Shown in pieces: positions 52,764 through 61,085 of a stretch of 64,000 nt of DNA. A program made the translations under genes and the position numbers. The stretch is from NCBI RefSeq assembly GCF_900106955.1, contig NZ_FNNI01000005.1, forward strand, positions 186,001-250,000, in the 5' to 3' direction. The notes beneath the pieces were generated by a model that ran no database searches, was not told the DNA's origin, and saw only the letters and a list, made by a program, of their open reading frames with translations. Every line of letters starts with the position of its first letter. Positions within the stretch are counted from its first letter, which is position 1. This stretch comes from Aidingimonas halophila. GTDB taxonomy: Bacteria > Pseudomonadota > Gammaproteobacteria > Pseudomonadales > Halomonadaceae.

Positions 52764-53345
52764 ATGAATTTCCTAGCCCATGCTTGGTTGTCCCAGGCAG
52801 GCAACGACGACTTTCTGTATGGCAACCTGATCGCTGATGGCGTCAAAGGGGCCGATCTAAGTGCGTGGCCCGATGATATTGCTCGTGGGATAAAGCATCA
52901 CCGACATGTCGATGCCCATGTCGATGCCCATTCACAAGTCAGAACTGCACGCCAACGCGCTCCCTCAGGACAACGTCGCTATGCAGGCATTGCCTTGGAC
53001 CTGTTATGGGATCATTTCCTGGCCCGACAGGAAGTCGGTTCTCGAAGACACCAGGAACTGACGGCTCGCTGTTATCAATTGCTGGAATCTCGCTCCGCCC
53101 CCATGCGTTTGGCTCGGATGGTTCCGCTCATGGTCGATCAGGATTGGTTAACCGCCTATGCCGATTTCGACTTCACTTGTCGTGCTATTGCTGGACTCGG
53201 CCAACGTCTGTCGGGGCCCAACCATCTTGCTCGTCTGACAACCTGGTTGGACGATGATTATTTTGGGCTTGAGAAAGACTTCAATATCATGTGGCCTGAC
53301 CTCGTGTCTTGCTTGGGAACCATATCAGCCTTCGACCAGCCATAA
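52764..53345 (+). CDS. acpH: Acyl carrier protein phosphodiesterase
   Basis: HD-type enzyme releasing 4'-phosphopantetheine from ACP. 193 residues, the E. coli AcpH length; opens MNFLAHAWLSQAGNDDFLYGNLIADGVKG with the metal-site segments HHRHVDAHVDAH and ALDLLWDHFLA. Its 3' end overlaps the convergent moeA 3' end by 21 bases. Confidence 0.92.
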   Translation: MNFLAHAWLSQAGNDDFLYGNLIADGVKGADLSAWPDDIARGIKHHRHVDAHVDAHSQVRTARQRAPSGQRRYAGIALDLLWDHFLARQEVGSRRHQELTARCYQLLESRSAPMRLARMVPLMVDQDWLTAYADFDFTCRAIAGLGQRLSGPNHLARLTTWLDDDYFGLEKDFNIMWPDLVSCLGTISAFDQP

Positions 53346-54551
53346 ACATTCGACACTATCCCCTTCATTGATTCGGCTGTGTTCGGGGATCACGGCAAGG
53401 GCATTGGCCTGCACGCAGGAAGAGAGTACAGCGGAATTCTGATCCGCTGCGGCGTGAGCGACTGGCCCTTGCGCGGTAAATGAGAGGGTAACGCGCATAT
53501 AGTGTCGACGAATTTGCGTCTGTTCGGTAAAGGCTGCCCGTGCCGGGATCGATGGCAATCTTGATAGAGTCGGACAACCGAGTAGCGCCCCGATCAATGG
53601 ACGAAGGTAAATCCAGGCTCCCACATAACCGGATACCGGATTGCCTGGCAACCCGACGAATCGGGATTCACCATTATGCGTTGGAAGACGTCCGAGGGCG
53701 AGCGGTTTACCTGGCTTCATGGCGAGTTGCCAGAGATCGAGCTGGCCTAATTGTTCGAGCGCTTGCTTGACGTGATCCTCCTCTCCGACGCTAACGCCGC
53801 CGGTCGTGACCACGACATCGGCCGTTTCCGCCGCTTGTCGCAATAGTCGGGACGTTTCCTTGAACGCATCGGGAACATCCGCCGTCATCGTAATGTGTGC
53901 TCCGAAGCGCTCAAGAAGGCGTTTCAGCATGGGACGATTGGAGTTGTAAATCTGCCCTGGGGCCAACGGCTTTCCCGGTGAAACGATTTCATCGCCGGTG
54001 GAAAGCAGTGCCACTCGAGGCGCCTTGGTGACAGTAACGGACGTGATGCCCTGACCGGCCAACTGTCCAAGCGCCGCAGCCTCGAGTTTCGTGCCTTTTG
54101 ACAATAGGCGATCACCGACCCTGACATCCCGACCCTGCCGGCGAATATTGTCGCCCGGTTCGATATCGATACCGAGAGAGTCAGCGACAGTAATGTGGCC
54201 ATTGTCATTGGAGGAGACCTTTTCCTGCATGATGACCGTATCGGCACCAGGAGGAATTTCACCACCGGTGAAAATTCGAGCACAGGTTCCTGGTGTCAGC
54301 GCTGTTGCCGGTTGTCCTGCCGCAATTCGCTGGGAGATCGGCAGCGGGCGAGTTATCTCCGCATGGCGCAAAGCATAGCCATCCATGGCGCTATTATCGA
54401 AGCCAGGAACGTCCAGACGGGCCGAAATGTCTTCTGCCAGGACGCGTCCTGCGGCATCTACACAATCGATATGTTCACCGTCCAGTGTCTCAATGCCTCT
54501 GAGAAGGGCATCAAGAGCATCCTCAACCGACGTTAGAGGATTAACCGCCAT
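53325..54551 (-). CDS. moeA: Molybdopterin molybdenumtransferase MoeA
   Basis: Inserts molybdate into adenylylated molybdopterin. Domain order and motifs fit: FDNSAMDGYALR, IFTGGEIPPGADTVIMQE, LSTGDEIVSPG, YNSNRPML, TTGGVSVGEEDHV, MKPGKPLALG and GLPGNPVSGYV. ATG at 54551 (GAGG upstream) gives 408 residues (E. coli 411). Start overlaps the moaB end by 11 bases. It serves the formate dehydrogenase encoded just upstream on the same strand. Confidence 0.95.
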   Translation of the reverse strand: MAVNPLTSVEDALDALLRGIETLDGEHIDCVDAAGRVLAEDISARLDVPGFDNSAMDGYALRHAEITRPLPISQRIAAGQPATALTPGTCARIFTGGEIPPGADTVIMQEKVSSNDNGHITVADSLGIDIEPGDNIRRQGRDVRVGDRLLSKGTKLEAAALGQLAGQGITSVTVTKAPRVALLSTGDEIVSPGKPLAPGQIYNSNRPMLKRLLERFGAHITMTADVPDAFKETSRLLRQAAETADVVVTTGGVSVGEEDHVKQALEQLGQLDLWQLAMKPGKPLALGRLPTHNGESRFVGLPGNPVSGYVGAWIYLRPLIGALLGCPTLSRLPSIPARAAFTEQTQIRRHYMRVTLSFTAQGPVAHAAADQNSAVLSSCVQANALAVIPEHSRINEGDSVECLWLVEG

Positions 54552-55068
54552 GGGTACCTCGCTCAGGAATGACCAGGTTGGCGAAATTGCAGGGCTGATG
54601 GCTCCCATCCAGCTGCTCATGCAATATCCCGTCCCAGGCGGTACGGCAGGCGCCACTCGAGCCAGGTAGACAGAAGATGGCCGTTGCATTGGCCAAGCCG
54701 CCAAGACAGCGGCTTTGAACCGTAGAGCTACCGACATCCTGATACGACAATTGCCTGAATAGCTCCCCGAAACCGTCAATCGGCTTGTCGAACAGCACGC
54801 TTACGGCTTCCGGGGTGGAATCCCTGCCGGTAAAACCGGTACCGCCGGTCGTGAGTATGATCTGAATGGCTGGATCAGCAATCCAGGCAGCGACCTTGGC
54901 TCTAATACGGTAGACGTCATCGATGACGATCTGCTTGTCCATCAATTCATGTCCGGCCTCAGTGAGTCGCTTCTGTAATAGATGCCCGCTGCGATCAGTG
55001 TCTTCCGTTCGTGTATCGGAAATCGTCAGAATGGCGCACCGCAACGCTACGAAGCCTGCTTGGCTCAT
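54541..55068 (-). CDS. moaB: Molybdenum cofactor biosynthesis protein MoaB
   Basis: MPT adenylyltransferase-fold protein, 175 residues. Motifs AILTISDTRTEDTDRSG, LTTGGTGFTGRDSTPEAV and FCLPGSSGACRTAWDGIL are family-typical. It overlaps moeA downstream and the DUF1244 gene upstream (ATGA), so the three are translated together. Confidence 0.93.
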   Translation of the reverse strand: MSQAGFVALRCAILTISDTRTEDTDRSGHLLQKRLTEAGHELMDKQIVIDDVYRIRAKVAAWIADPAIQIILTTGGTGFTGRDSTPEAVSVLFDKPIDGFGELFRQLSYQDVGSSTVQSRCLGGLANATAIFCLPGSSGACRTAWDGILHEQLDGSHQPCNFANLVIPERGTHGG

Positions 55069-55382
55069 GCCTGCTCCTCGTTCCGCTGCTCACGGGCTTG
55101 CATGGCGTCGAGTTGTTCCTGTGTCGCGGGCTGCTGGTACTTGGCTTTCCAGTCGGGATAGGGCATACCGTAGACATATTCCCGCGCTGTTTCGTAATCG
55201 AGATCCAATTCGCGTGTTTCAGCTGCTGCTACCAGCCACTTGGAGAGGCAGTTACGACAGAACCCGGCCAGATTCATCAGGTCGATGTTCTGGACATCCT
55301 TGTTCTCGTCCAGGTGCTCGAGAAGTCGACGGAAAGCGGCAGCTTCCAGTTCAACGCGAGTATTTTCATCCAGGTGTTTCAT
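55065..55382 (-). CDS. DUF1244 family protein
   Basis: 105-residue soluble protein. The domain includes FRRLLEHLDENKDVQNIDLMNLAGFCRNCLSKW, with a conserved-looking CxxC, then the DYETAREYVYGMPYPDWKAKYQ segment. Function unknown. ATG at 55382 with AGGAG seven bases upstream; the longer open frame upstream runs through a terminator and is not coding. The ATGA overlap with moaB hints at a link to molybdenum cofactor or to the FDH. A 6-bp hairpin (CTCACG/CGTGAG, 55392-55407) partly covers the ribosome site. Confidence 0.88.
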   Translation of the reverse strand: MKHLDENTRVELEAAAFRRLLEHLDENKDVQNIDLMNLAGFCRNCLSKWLVAAAETRELDLDYETAREYVYGMPYPDWKAKYQQPATQEQLDAMQAREQRNEEQA

Positions 55383-55444
55383 ACAGGACTCCTCACGGGA
55401 TCGTGAGTGGGTGATAACTTTGAGTTGTCTGTGACAAGCATAAC

Positions 55445-55470
55445 AAAAGACACCGCCCGTTGGCGGTGTC
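55445..55470 (-). terminator. Rho-independent terminator of the formate dehydrogenase operon
   Basis: Nine-base stem GACACCGCC/GGCGGTGTC (55449-55470) with a 4-base loop. Read leftward it is followed by TTTTGTTATG. It lies just past the gamma-subunit stop and before the DUF1244 gene. Confidence 0.88.
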
Positions 55471-55488
55471 CATGAGTGGGTTTTCGGT

Positions 55489-56550
55489 CTAACTTGGTCT
55501 ATCTGGTGCAGGATTGTCCGGCGGATGTCGCTGGGCATCGTCGGAGGCCAGTTCCGTTTCATCTCGGGCCTGATCCTTGACCTCTTCGTACCAGAGATTG
55601 TGATGCTCTTTGGCCCAGGTTTCATCGACATACCCTGTCGCCATGCCTTCGATAGAGCCTTCGGTACCTAGCGTACCGATATAGATATGGCCAAAGGCCA
55701 CGGCAGTCAGACCCAGAGCCAGAACCGCATGGATAATATTGGCCCATTGCATGGTATCCCGCGTCTGACCGTAGTTGGGAAAGTCGAGAACAAGGCCACT
55801 GGCAATAACCAAGAGGCCGGCGGTCGCCAAAAGCCAGTACCAGACCTTCTCCCCGCCATTCGCGAAGCCGGCGTCTGCATGCCCTTTGCCGATCAGGCCG
55901 CCGCCTTTCTTGAACCAGACCCAATCGTGTTTCTTGGGCAGGTTGTGCTTCAGGAATTTAGCCAGGATGATGATCAGGAGGATACCGAATACCGGTCCCA
56001 AATAGTTATGAAGCAATTTGGAGCCAGAGATCATCGATGCCCAAAAGGCATCTCCGAGCAATGGTTTGAAGACGAACTTGCCATACAGCAGATTCAAGCC
56101 GGTCAAGGCCAGGATGATGAACAATGTCGCCACGGACCAGTGAAGAGAGCGGTCTAGCACCGACCATCGAAGCAATTTGCGTCCTGTTCTGGGCTCTTCC
56201 AGTTCCTTGCGTCCGAAGATGAAGTAGAAGAGGGCGATCATGGCCAGCATTCCGCCAAGGACGATCAAGCCGTAGGGAGAAACCCAACGATTACGCCACT
56301 GTCGCCAGGTCTCACCGCTGGCATTGACCAGGTTATAGGTGGACTCTGCCCGAGTGTCGCGATAATTGGCATCAGTTTCCCCGCTCCGGACCTGCCGCCA
56401 GATATCGGCATCGACAGCCGGCACGGCGAAGCCGGCTTCCTTGTCGGGGTCGGACTGGGCAATCGTCGGTTGGCTTAGTGCCAAGCCGATTAACAGCATG
56501 GCAAGTAATGAGATTCGCCACAGTAGCGCATGAGGGGCGGACACGGTCAT
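55489..56550 (-). CDS. fdhC: Formate dehydrogenase gamma subunit (cytochrome b556)
   Basis: Membrane diheme cytochrome b anchoring the dehydrogenase and passing electrons to quinone. An N-terminal signal sequence (about 1-31), a periplasmic stretch and an extra membrane segment (about 93-112) precede the FdoI-like four-helix core with heme-ligand histidines (LDRSLHWSVATLF, SGSKLLHNYLGP, IIHAVLALGL, FGHIYIGTLG). 353 residues, larger than E. coli FdoI (211) because of the N-terminal region; this long form is usual in pseudomonads and Halomonas. Last gene of the operon. Confidence 0.92.
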   Translation of the reverse strand: MTVSAPHALLWRISLLAMLLIGLALSQPTIAQSDPDKEAGFAVPAVDADIWRQVRSGETDANYRDTRAESTYNLVNASGETWRQWRNRWVSPYGLIVLGGMLAMIALFYFIFGRKELEEPRTGRKLLRWSVLDRSLHWSVATLFIILALTGLNLLYGKFVFKPLLGDAFWASMISGSKLLHNYLGPVFGILLIIILAKFLKHNLPKKHDWVWFKKGGGLIGKGHADAGFANGGEKVWYWLLATAGLLVIASGLVLDFPNYGQTRDTMQWANIIHAVLALGLTAVAFGHIYIGTLGTEGSIEGMATGYVDETWAKEHHNLWYEEVKDQARDETELASDDAQRHPPDNPAPDRPS

Positions 56551-56562
56551 GGTATGGCCTCC

Positions 56563-57177
56563 TTACCCCTCTTGGGCGGCATCATAGGCAAGGTTGTCAG
56601 CGTCGGCACGTGAATTGCCCGACCAGCCGCCATCCTTGTGACCACGTTGCACGACACGTTGACGGAAGATGTCAGCGACGGTTTGGGCGTCACCGGCAAG
56701 TAGCGCCTTGGTCGAGCACATCTCGGCGCACAACGGGAGCTTGCCTTCAGCGATGCGATTGGCGCCGTATTTCTCGTACTCCTCTTCCTTGCTGTCAGCA
56801 GGTCCGCCGGCGCAGAAGGTGCATTTGTCCATCTTGCCACGTTCACCGAACGCGTTTTCCTTGGGAAACTGCGGCGCACCGAACGGGCAGGCGTAGAGGC
56901 AATAACCGCAGCCGATGCACAGATCCTTATCATGCAGCACGATACCGTCGTCGGTCTTGTAGAAGCAGTCAGTCGGGCAGACTGCCATGCAGGGTGCATC
57001 GTCGCAGTGCATGCAAGCCACCGAGATGGATACCTCATCGGATTCGCCGTCATTGAGTGTAACCACCCGACGACGCTGTACTCCCCACTCCACTTCGTTG
57101 GCATTCTTGCACGCCGTAACGCAGCCATTGCACTCAATGCAGCGTTCCGCATCACACATGAACTTCATCTGAGCCAT
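56563..57177 (-). CDS. fdhB: Formate dehydrogenase beta subunit (four 4Fe-4S clusters)
   Basis: Ferredoxin-like electron-transfer subunit linking alpha to the cytochrome. Four cysteine clusters are visible: CIECNGCVTACK, CMHCDDAPCMAVCP, CIGCGYCLYACP and CTFC...CAEMC. 204 residues, without the C-terminal membrane helix of E. coli FdoH. It has no Tat signal of its own, so it is presumably carried across with the alpha subunit. 12 bases before the gamma gene. Confidence 0.94.
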   Translation of the reverse strand: MAQMKFMCDAERCIECNGCVTACKNANEVEWGVQRRRVVTLNDGESDEVSISVACMHCDDAPCMAVCPTDCFYKTDDGIVLHDKDLCIGCGYCLYACPFGAPQFPKENAFGERGKMDKCTFCAGGPADSKEEEYEKYGANRIAEGKLPLCAEMCSTKALLAGDAQTVADIFRQRVVQRGHKDGGWSGNSRADADNLAYDAAQEG

Positions 57178-57239
57178 GAGAGTCTCCTCATTGCCGGGGT
57201 GTCACATGTTCCCGGCAAAATCATTCATCGTTATCGTTC

Positions 57240-60098
57240 TCAGCTGGCTTTTTCGATACGGCACAGGGTGCATTTGGTTTCCTGCATCTGTGTCACCGAA
57301 TCGTAACCATACGTTGTCGCCGTATTGGCCGCTTCACCCACGACATAAGGGGCGGAACCCTCCGGATAGAGGCTTTCCAGGTTCTCGCCCTGGAACATGC
57401 CACCGAAGTGGAATGGCATGAATACGACCTCTCTGGCCACCCGCGGCGTTACCATGGCCTTTACCCGAACTCTGCCACCCTCGGGACCTTCAACCCAGAC
57501 CATGTCGCCATCCTGAATAACCAGGTCATTGGCCAGCGCTGGATTGATCTCGACGAACATTTCCTGCTGCAATTCAGCGAGCCAGGACATGGAACGTGTC
57601 TCTTCACCACCCCCTTCATATTCTACCAGTCGCCCTGATGTCAGGATGATGGGATACTCATCCGTGACGTCCTTTTCCTGTATCGAACGATAGAGTGTCG
57701 GGAGACGGTAATGAGAGGATACGTCATCCCAGGTAGGGTAGTTCTCGACAAGATCGCGTCGACTGGTGTATAGCGGTTCCCGGTGTTTCGGTATCGGATC
57801 CGGGAACGTCCAGACGTTGCAGCGCGCTTTGGCATTGCCGAAGGGCGCACACTCATGATCGATCACGACACGTTGAATGCCGCCGGACAGGTCCGTCTTC
57901 CAGTTTTTGCCGTCGGCCGCTTCTTTTTCGTCATCGGTGAGGTCGTCCCACCAGCCGAGGTCCTTGAGCATGTCCGCCGTGAATTCCGGGTAGCCGTCAT
58001 CCAGCTCCGAGTTCTTGCTATAAGAACCGTCAGCAAGGATGTCGTTGCCATCATGCTCGACCCCGAAGCGAGCACGGAATGTCAAACCGCCTTCAGAGAC
58101 GGGCTTGCTGGTGTCGTAGAGGATCGGCGTTCCGGGATGCCCCATCTCGGCGTTACCCCAGCAGGGCCAAGGCATGCCGTAGTAGTCACCGTCGGCTGGG
58201 CCTCCCTGGGCTTGCGTCGTTTCGAAGCTGAACGTATGCCAGTTCTGCTGGTGGGTCTTGAGTCGTTCAGGACTCTGGCCAGTGTACCCTACGGTCCACA
58301 TGCCACGATTGAATTCGCGCGTGATATCTTCGATGAGCGGTTCCGTGCCATTGACCTCGATGTTCTTGCATAACTCGTCGGCGAAGCCAAGTTTCTGTGC
58401 CAGGAGATACATGATCTCGTGGTCGGGCTTGGACTCGAACATCGGCTCGATGACGCGGTCTCGCCATTGAAGCGCACGGTTGGTAGCCGTGACGCTGCCG
58501 TACGTCTCGAATTGAGTCGCAGCAGGCAGCAGGTACACGCCGTCGGATCGGCCGTGCATGACACTCGCCACCGTGGGGTAGGGGTCAACGACCACCATCA
58601 TGTCGAGTTGCTGCATGGCCTTCTGCATCTCGGGACCCCGGGTCTGGGAATTCACTGCATGGCCCCAATAGAACATGGCCTTGAGTTGGGTCCGCTGAGA
58701 AATATCCTCTTCCTGCTCAAGGACACCATCAACCCATCGCGATACAGTGATGCCATTGCTGTTCATGGGTTTGCCGTCGGTATATTCCGTCTGGTCAAAA
58801 CGGCTTTCGAGCCATTCATAATCGAGATCCCAGACAGTGGCCCAGTGACGCCAGGCACCCTCGGCCAGGCCATAATAACCAGGCAGTGAGTGCGACATGA
58901 GGCCAAGGTCCGTGGCACCCTGGACGTTGTCATGACCACGGAAGATATTGGCACCACCACCGGATTTGCCGATATTGCCTAGTGCCAGTTCCAGGATGCA
59001 GTAGGCTCGGGTGTTGTTGTTGCCGGTAGTGTGTTGCGTGCCCCCCATGCACCAGACGACGCATCCGGGACGATTGTCAGCCAGGCGTTTGGCCGTATCG
59101 TACATCTGTTCTTCCGGGACCCCGGTAATATCCTCGACCACATCAGGAGAGAAGTTCGCGACTTCATCACGCACTTCATCCATGGCATAGACACGCTGGT
59201 TGATATATTCCTGATCTTCCCAGCCATTTTCGAAAATATGCCACAGTAGACCCCAGATGAAGGCGACATCCGAGCCGGGCCGAATACGGACGTAGCTGTC
59301 GGCTTTGGCCGCGGTTCGCGTAAATCGCGGATCGACAACAATGATGTTGCACTCGCTTTTCTCCTTGGCGAGCAGGATATGCTGCATGGCAACGGGGTGT
59401 GCTTCGCTGGGATTGGAACCAATGAACATGATCGACCGACTATTCTGCAGGTCGTTCAGTGAGTTGGTCATGGCGCCATAGCCCCAGGTATTGGCGACAC
59501 CGGCAACAGTGGTCGAATGGCAGATGCGTGCCTGATGGTCGGTGTTGTTGGTACCCGCGAGCGCCGCGAATTTTCGCATCAGGTATGCTTGCTCATTGTT
59601 GAACTTGGCAGAGCCAAGCCAGTAGATACTGTCTGGCCCATGCTGCTCGGTCAGTTCCAGTACCTTGTCACCGATTTCCTCGATCGCTTCATCCCAGGAA
59701 AGGCGCTGCCATTCGCCGTCGACCAGTTTCATTGGATACTTGAGACGACGATGGGAGTGACCGTGATAACGTAGCGAGGCACCTTTGGCGCAATGCGCCC
59801 CACGATTGAACGGATGATCGAAGGCGGGCTCCTGTCGAGTCCAGACCCCTTCCTGGACATCGGCATAGACACCACAACCCACGGAACAGTGTGAGCAGAC
59901 CGTACGTTTAGTCTCGACGGGGGCATCGGAGACCGGGGTCTTGTCATCGGCAGCGTCGGCTCGCTGCATCATCGAATTACCCACGAAACCGACGGCGGCG
60001 ACACCACCGGTAGCGGCTCCGCTGCGTTTGAGAAACTGGCGTCGGCTGATACCGAGTCCACTGGCGCGGGGCGTGTCGGATTTACGAGTTAAGCGCAT
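57240..60098 (-). CDS. fdhA: Formate dehydrogenase alpha subunit, cysteine form
   Basis: Molybdenum or tungsten bis-MGD catalytic subunit oxidising formate, exported by Tat (SRRQFLKRSG, about 18-27). A 4Fe-4S site uses C68, C71, C75 and C103 (CSHCSVGC then AHCAKG). The active-site ligand is Cys193 followed by His194 in ARICHSTTVAG, where E. coli enzymes have selenocysteine, so no SECIS is needed. The C-terminal molydopterin-dinucleotide-binding domain has ILTSGRLVEYEGGG and VFMPFHFGG. 952 residues. Chaperone and cofactor genes flank it. Confidence 0.96.
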   Translation of the reverse strand: MRLTRKSDTPRASGLGISRRQFLKRSGAATGGVAAVGFVGNSMMQRADAADDKTPVSDAPVETKRTVCSHCSVGCGVYADVQEGVWTRQEPAFDHPFNRGAHCAKGASLRYHGHSHRRLKYPMKLVDGEWQRLSWDEAIEEIGDKVLELTEQHGPDSIYWLGSAKFNNEQAYLMRKFAALAGTNNTDHQARICHSTTVAGVANTWGYGAMTNSLNDLQNSRSIMFIGSNPSEAHPVAMQHILLAKEKSECNIIVVDPRFTRTAAKADSYVRIRPGSDVAFIWGLLWHIFENGWEDQEYINQRVYAMDEVRDEVANFSPDVVEDITGVPEEQMYDTAKRLADNRPGCVVWCMGGTQHTTGNNNTRAYCILELALGNIGKSGGGANIFRGHDNVQGATDLGLMSHSLPGYYGLAEGAWRHWATVWDLDYEWLESRFDQTEYTDGKPMNSNGITVSRWVDGVLEQEEDISQRTQLKAMFYWGHAVNSQTRGPEMQKAMQQLDMMVVVDPYPTVASVMHGRSDGVYLLPAATQFETYGSVTATNRALQWRDRVIEPMFESKPDHEIMYLLAQKLGFADELCKNIEVNGTEPLIEDITREFNRGMWTVGYTGQSPERLKTHQQNWHTFSFETTQAQGGPADGDYYGMPWPCWGNAEMGHPGTPILYDTSKPVSEGGLTFRARFGVEHDGNDILADGSYSKNSELDDGYPEFTADMLKDLGWWDDLTDDEKEAADGKNWKTDLSGGIQRVVIDHECAPFGNAKARCNVWTFPDPIPKHREPLYTSRRDLVENYPTWDDVSSHYRLPTLYRSIQEKDVTDEYPIILTSGRLVEYEGGGEETRSMSWLAELQQEMFVEINPALANDLVIQDGDMVWVEGPEGGRVRVKAMVTPRVAREVVFMPFHFGGMFQGENLESLYPEGSAPYVVGEAANTATTYGYDSVTQMQETKCTLCRIEKAS

Positions 60099-60134
60099 GG
60101 AACGTTCTCCTGGCCTTCGGTTTGGGGCAGCCTG

Positions 60135-60347
60135 TCAGTCGCGCAATGTCGCGTAAAACGCGCGGATGTGATCGGTTTCCCGATACTGGGTCGATGTATC
60201 GGAAGAGCCGGCATCGTTCTCGTCACTCTCCGCCTGGGCCAGAGTGACGTGACCCACCGTCGCGGCTGCACCCGCGGCAGCCGTTCCCCATCCGAGGGTC
60301 TTAAGGAAATGTCGCCGTTGAGGGTTGGGCGCTTTTTTCGTTTTCAT
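60135..60347 (-). CDS. Small Tat-signal protein of the formate dehydrogenase operon
   Basis: 70-residue protein consisting of a twin-arginine signal (RRHFLKTLGWGTAAAGAAA) and a short hydrophilic tail (TSTQYRETDHIRAFYATLRD). It belongs to the family found immediately before Cys-type fdhA in many proteobacteria. Precise role unknown. 36 bases before fdhA. Confidence 0.9.
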   Translation of the reverse strand: MKTKKAPNPQRRHFLKTLGWGTAAAGAAATVGHVTLAQAESDENDAGSSDTSTQYRETDHIRAFYATLRD

Positions 60348-60369
60348 GAATATTTCCTCATCAATAGAG

Positions 60370-60405
60370 GGCTCCTGAGTTTAGCCTACCGTGGCATGAG
60401 GAGCC
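60370..60405 (-). other. Hairpin in the leader of the small Tat gene
   Basis: GGCTCCT (60370-60376) and AGGAGCC (60399-60405) are inverted around a 22-base loop within the 72-base gap between the chaperone gene and the small Tat gene. No T tract. It could be a processing or stability element setting the high expression of the structural genes relative to upstream genes. Confidence 0.35.
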
Positions 60406-60419
60406 GTCGCGGTTTCGTC

Positions 60420-61085
60420 CTAACATTTCGTTTGCTGCATGTCTGCTGAGGTCATCGTCAGACGCACGGGTTCGTGTCCAGCCTGGGCAGACAATCTATC
60501 CGTTTCCAGTTCCATGAAGGTTCGGCCAAGCTCTCCCAGACGGGCATAAAATGGTGTTTCGACGTTGGCCAGATCGCTGAAACACATCGTGGCCCATGGC
60601 GCGAGATGGCGCATGAAAAAATCGGCTTGTGGCACGGAATTCGATTCGATCAACATCGCCATGACTTCGCACAATGCCGCCAGGTGATCCTCGGGATCGT
60701 TGTGATTCTCTTGTCTCTGGAATCCCAGATAACGCAAATCCTGACGGAGAGTCACCAACGCTTCATCCATCAACGTGCCGTTTCGATACCAGGAAGCGTA
60801 AGGAATGACATCGCCTTGGATAACGCCAACCAAATGCTGGAAGTGGGCGCGTTCGAGTTGTTCCGGCGATGCCTTGCCAGCTGCATCGATCAAGGCGCTC
60901 CAGCAGGGAAACAATGGCGAACCATCATCCACCGGCTGGAGCTCCGCCAGCCAGACCAGCGACTCTCTGTCCGGTGACGCAAGCAGATACGTGGCGAGCA
61001 GTCTATAGATATCGGCCCGGAGCGCGTCGATCTCCGACAGCTCATGCATTGGTTCAGTTGAAGCGAGATCATGCATATCGGTCAT
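60420..61085 (-). CDS. TorD/DmsD-family maturation chaperone for formate dehydrogenase
   Basis: All-helical cytoplasmic chaperone, 221 residues, that presumably binds the FdhA Tat signal and aids cofactor insertion. Family features are ADIYRLLATYLLASPD, ERAHFQHLVGVIQGDVIPYASWYR and FFMRHLAPWATMCFSDLANVETPFYARLGELGRTFM. Its ATG overlaps the polyferredoxin stop (ATGA). Confidence 0.88.
   Translation of the reverse strand: MTDMHDLASTEPMHELSEIDALRADIYRLLATYLLASPDRESLVWLAELQPVDDGSPLFPCWSALIDAAGKASPEQLERAHFQHLVGVIQGDVIPYASWYRNGTLMDEALVTLRQDLRYLGFQRQENHNDPEDHLAALCEVMAMLIESNSVPQADFFMRHLAPWATMCFSDLANVETPFYARLGELGRTFMELETDRLSAQAGHEPVRLTMTSADMQQTKC

Noticed and set aside
54552-54779. N-terminal extension of MoeA upstream of 54551
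   Set aside because: It overlaps moaB coding sequence in another frame and has no MoeA homology.
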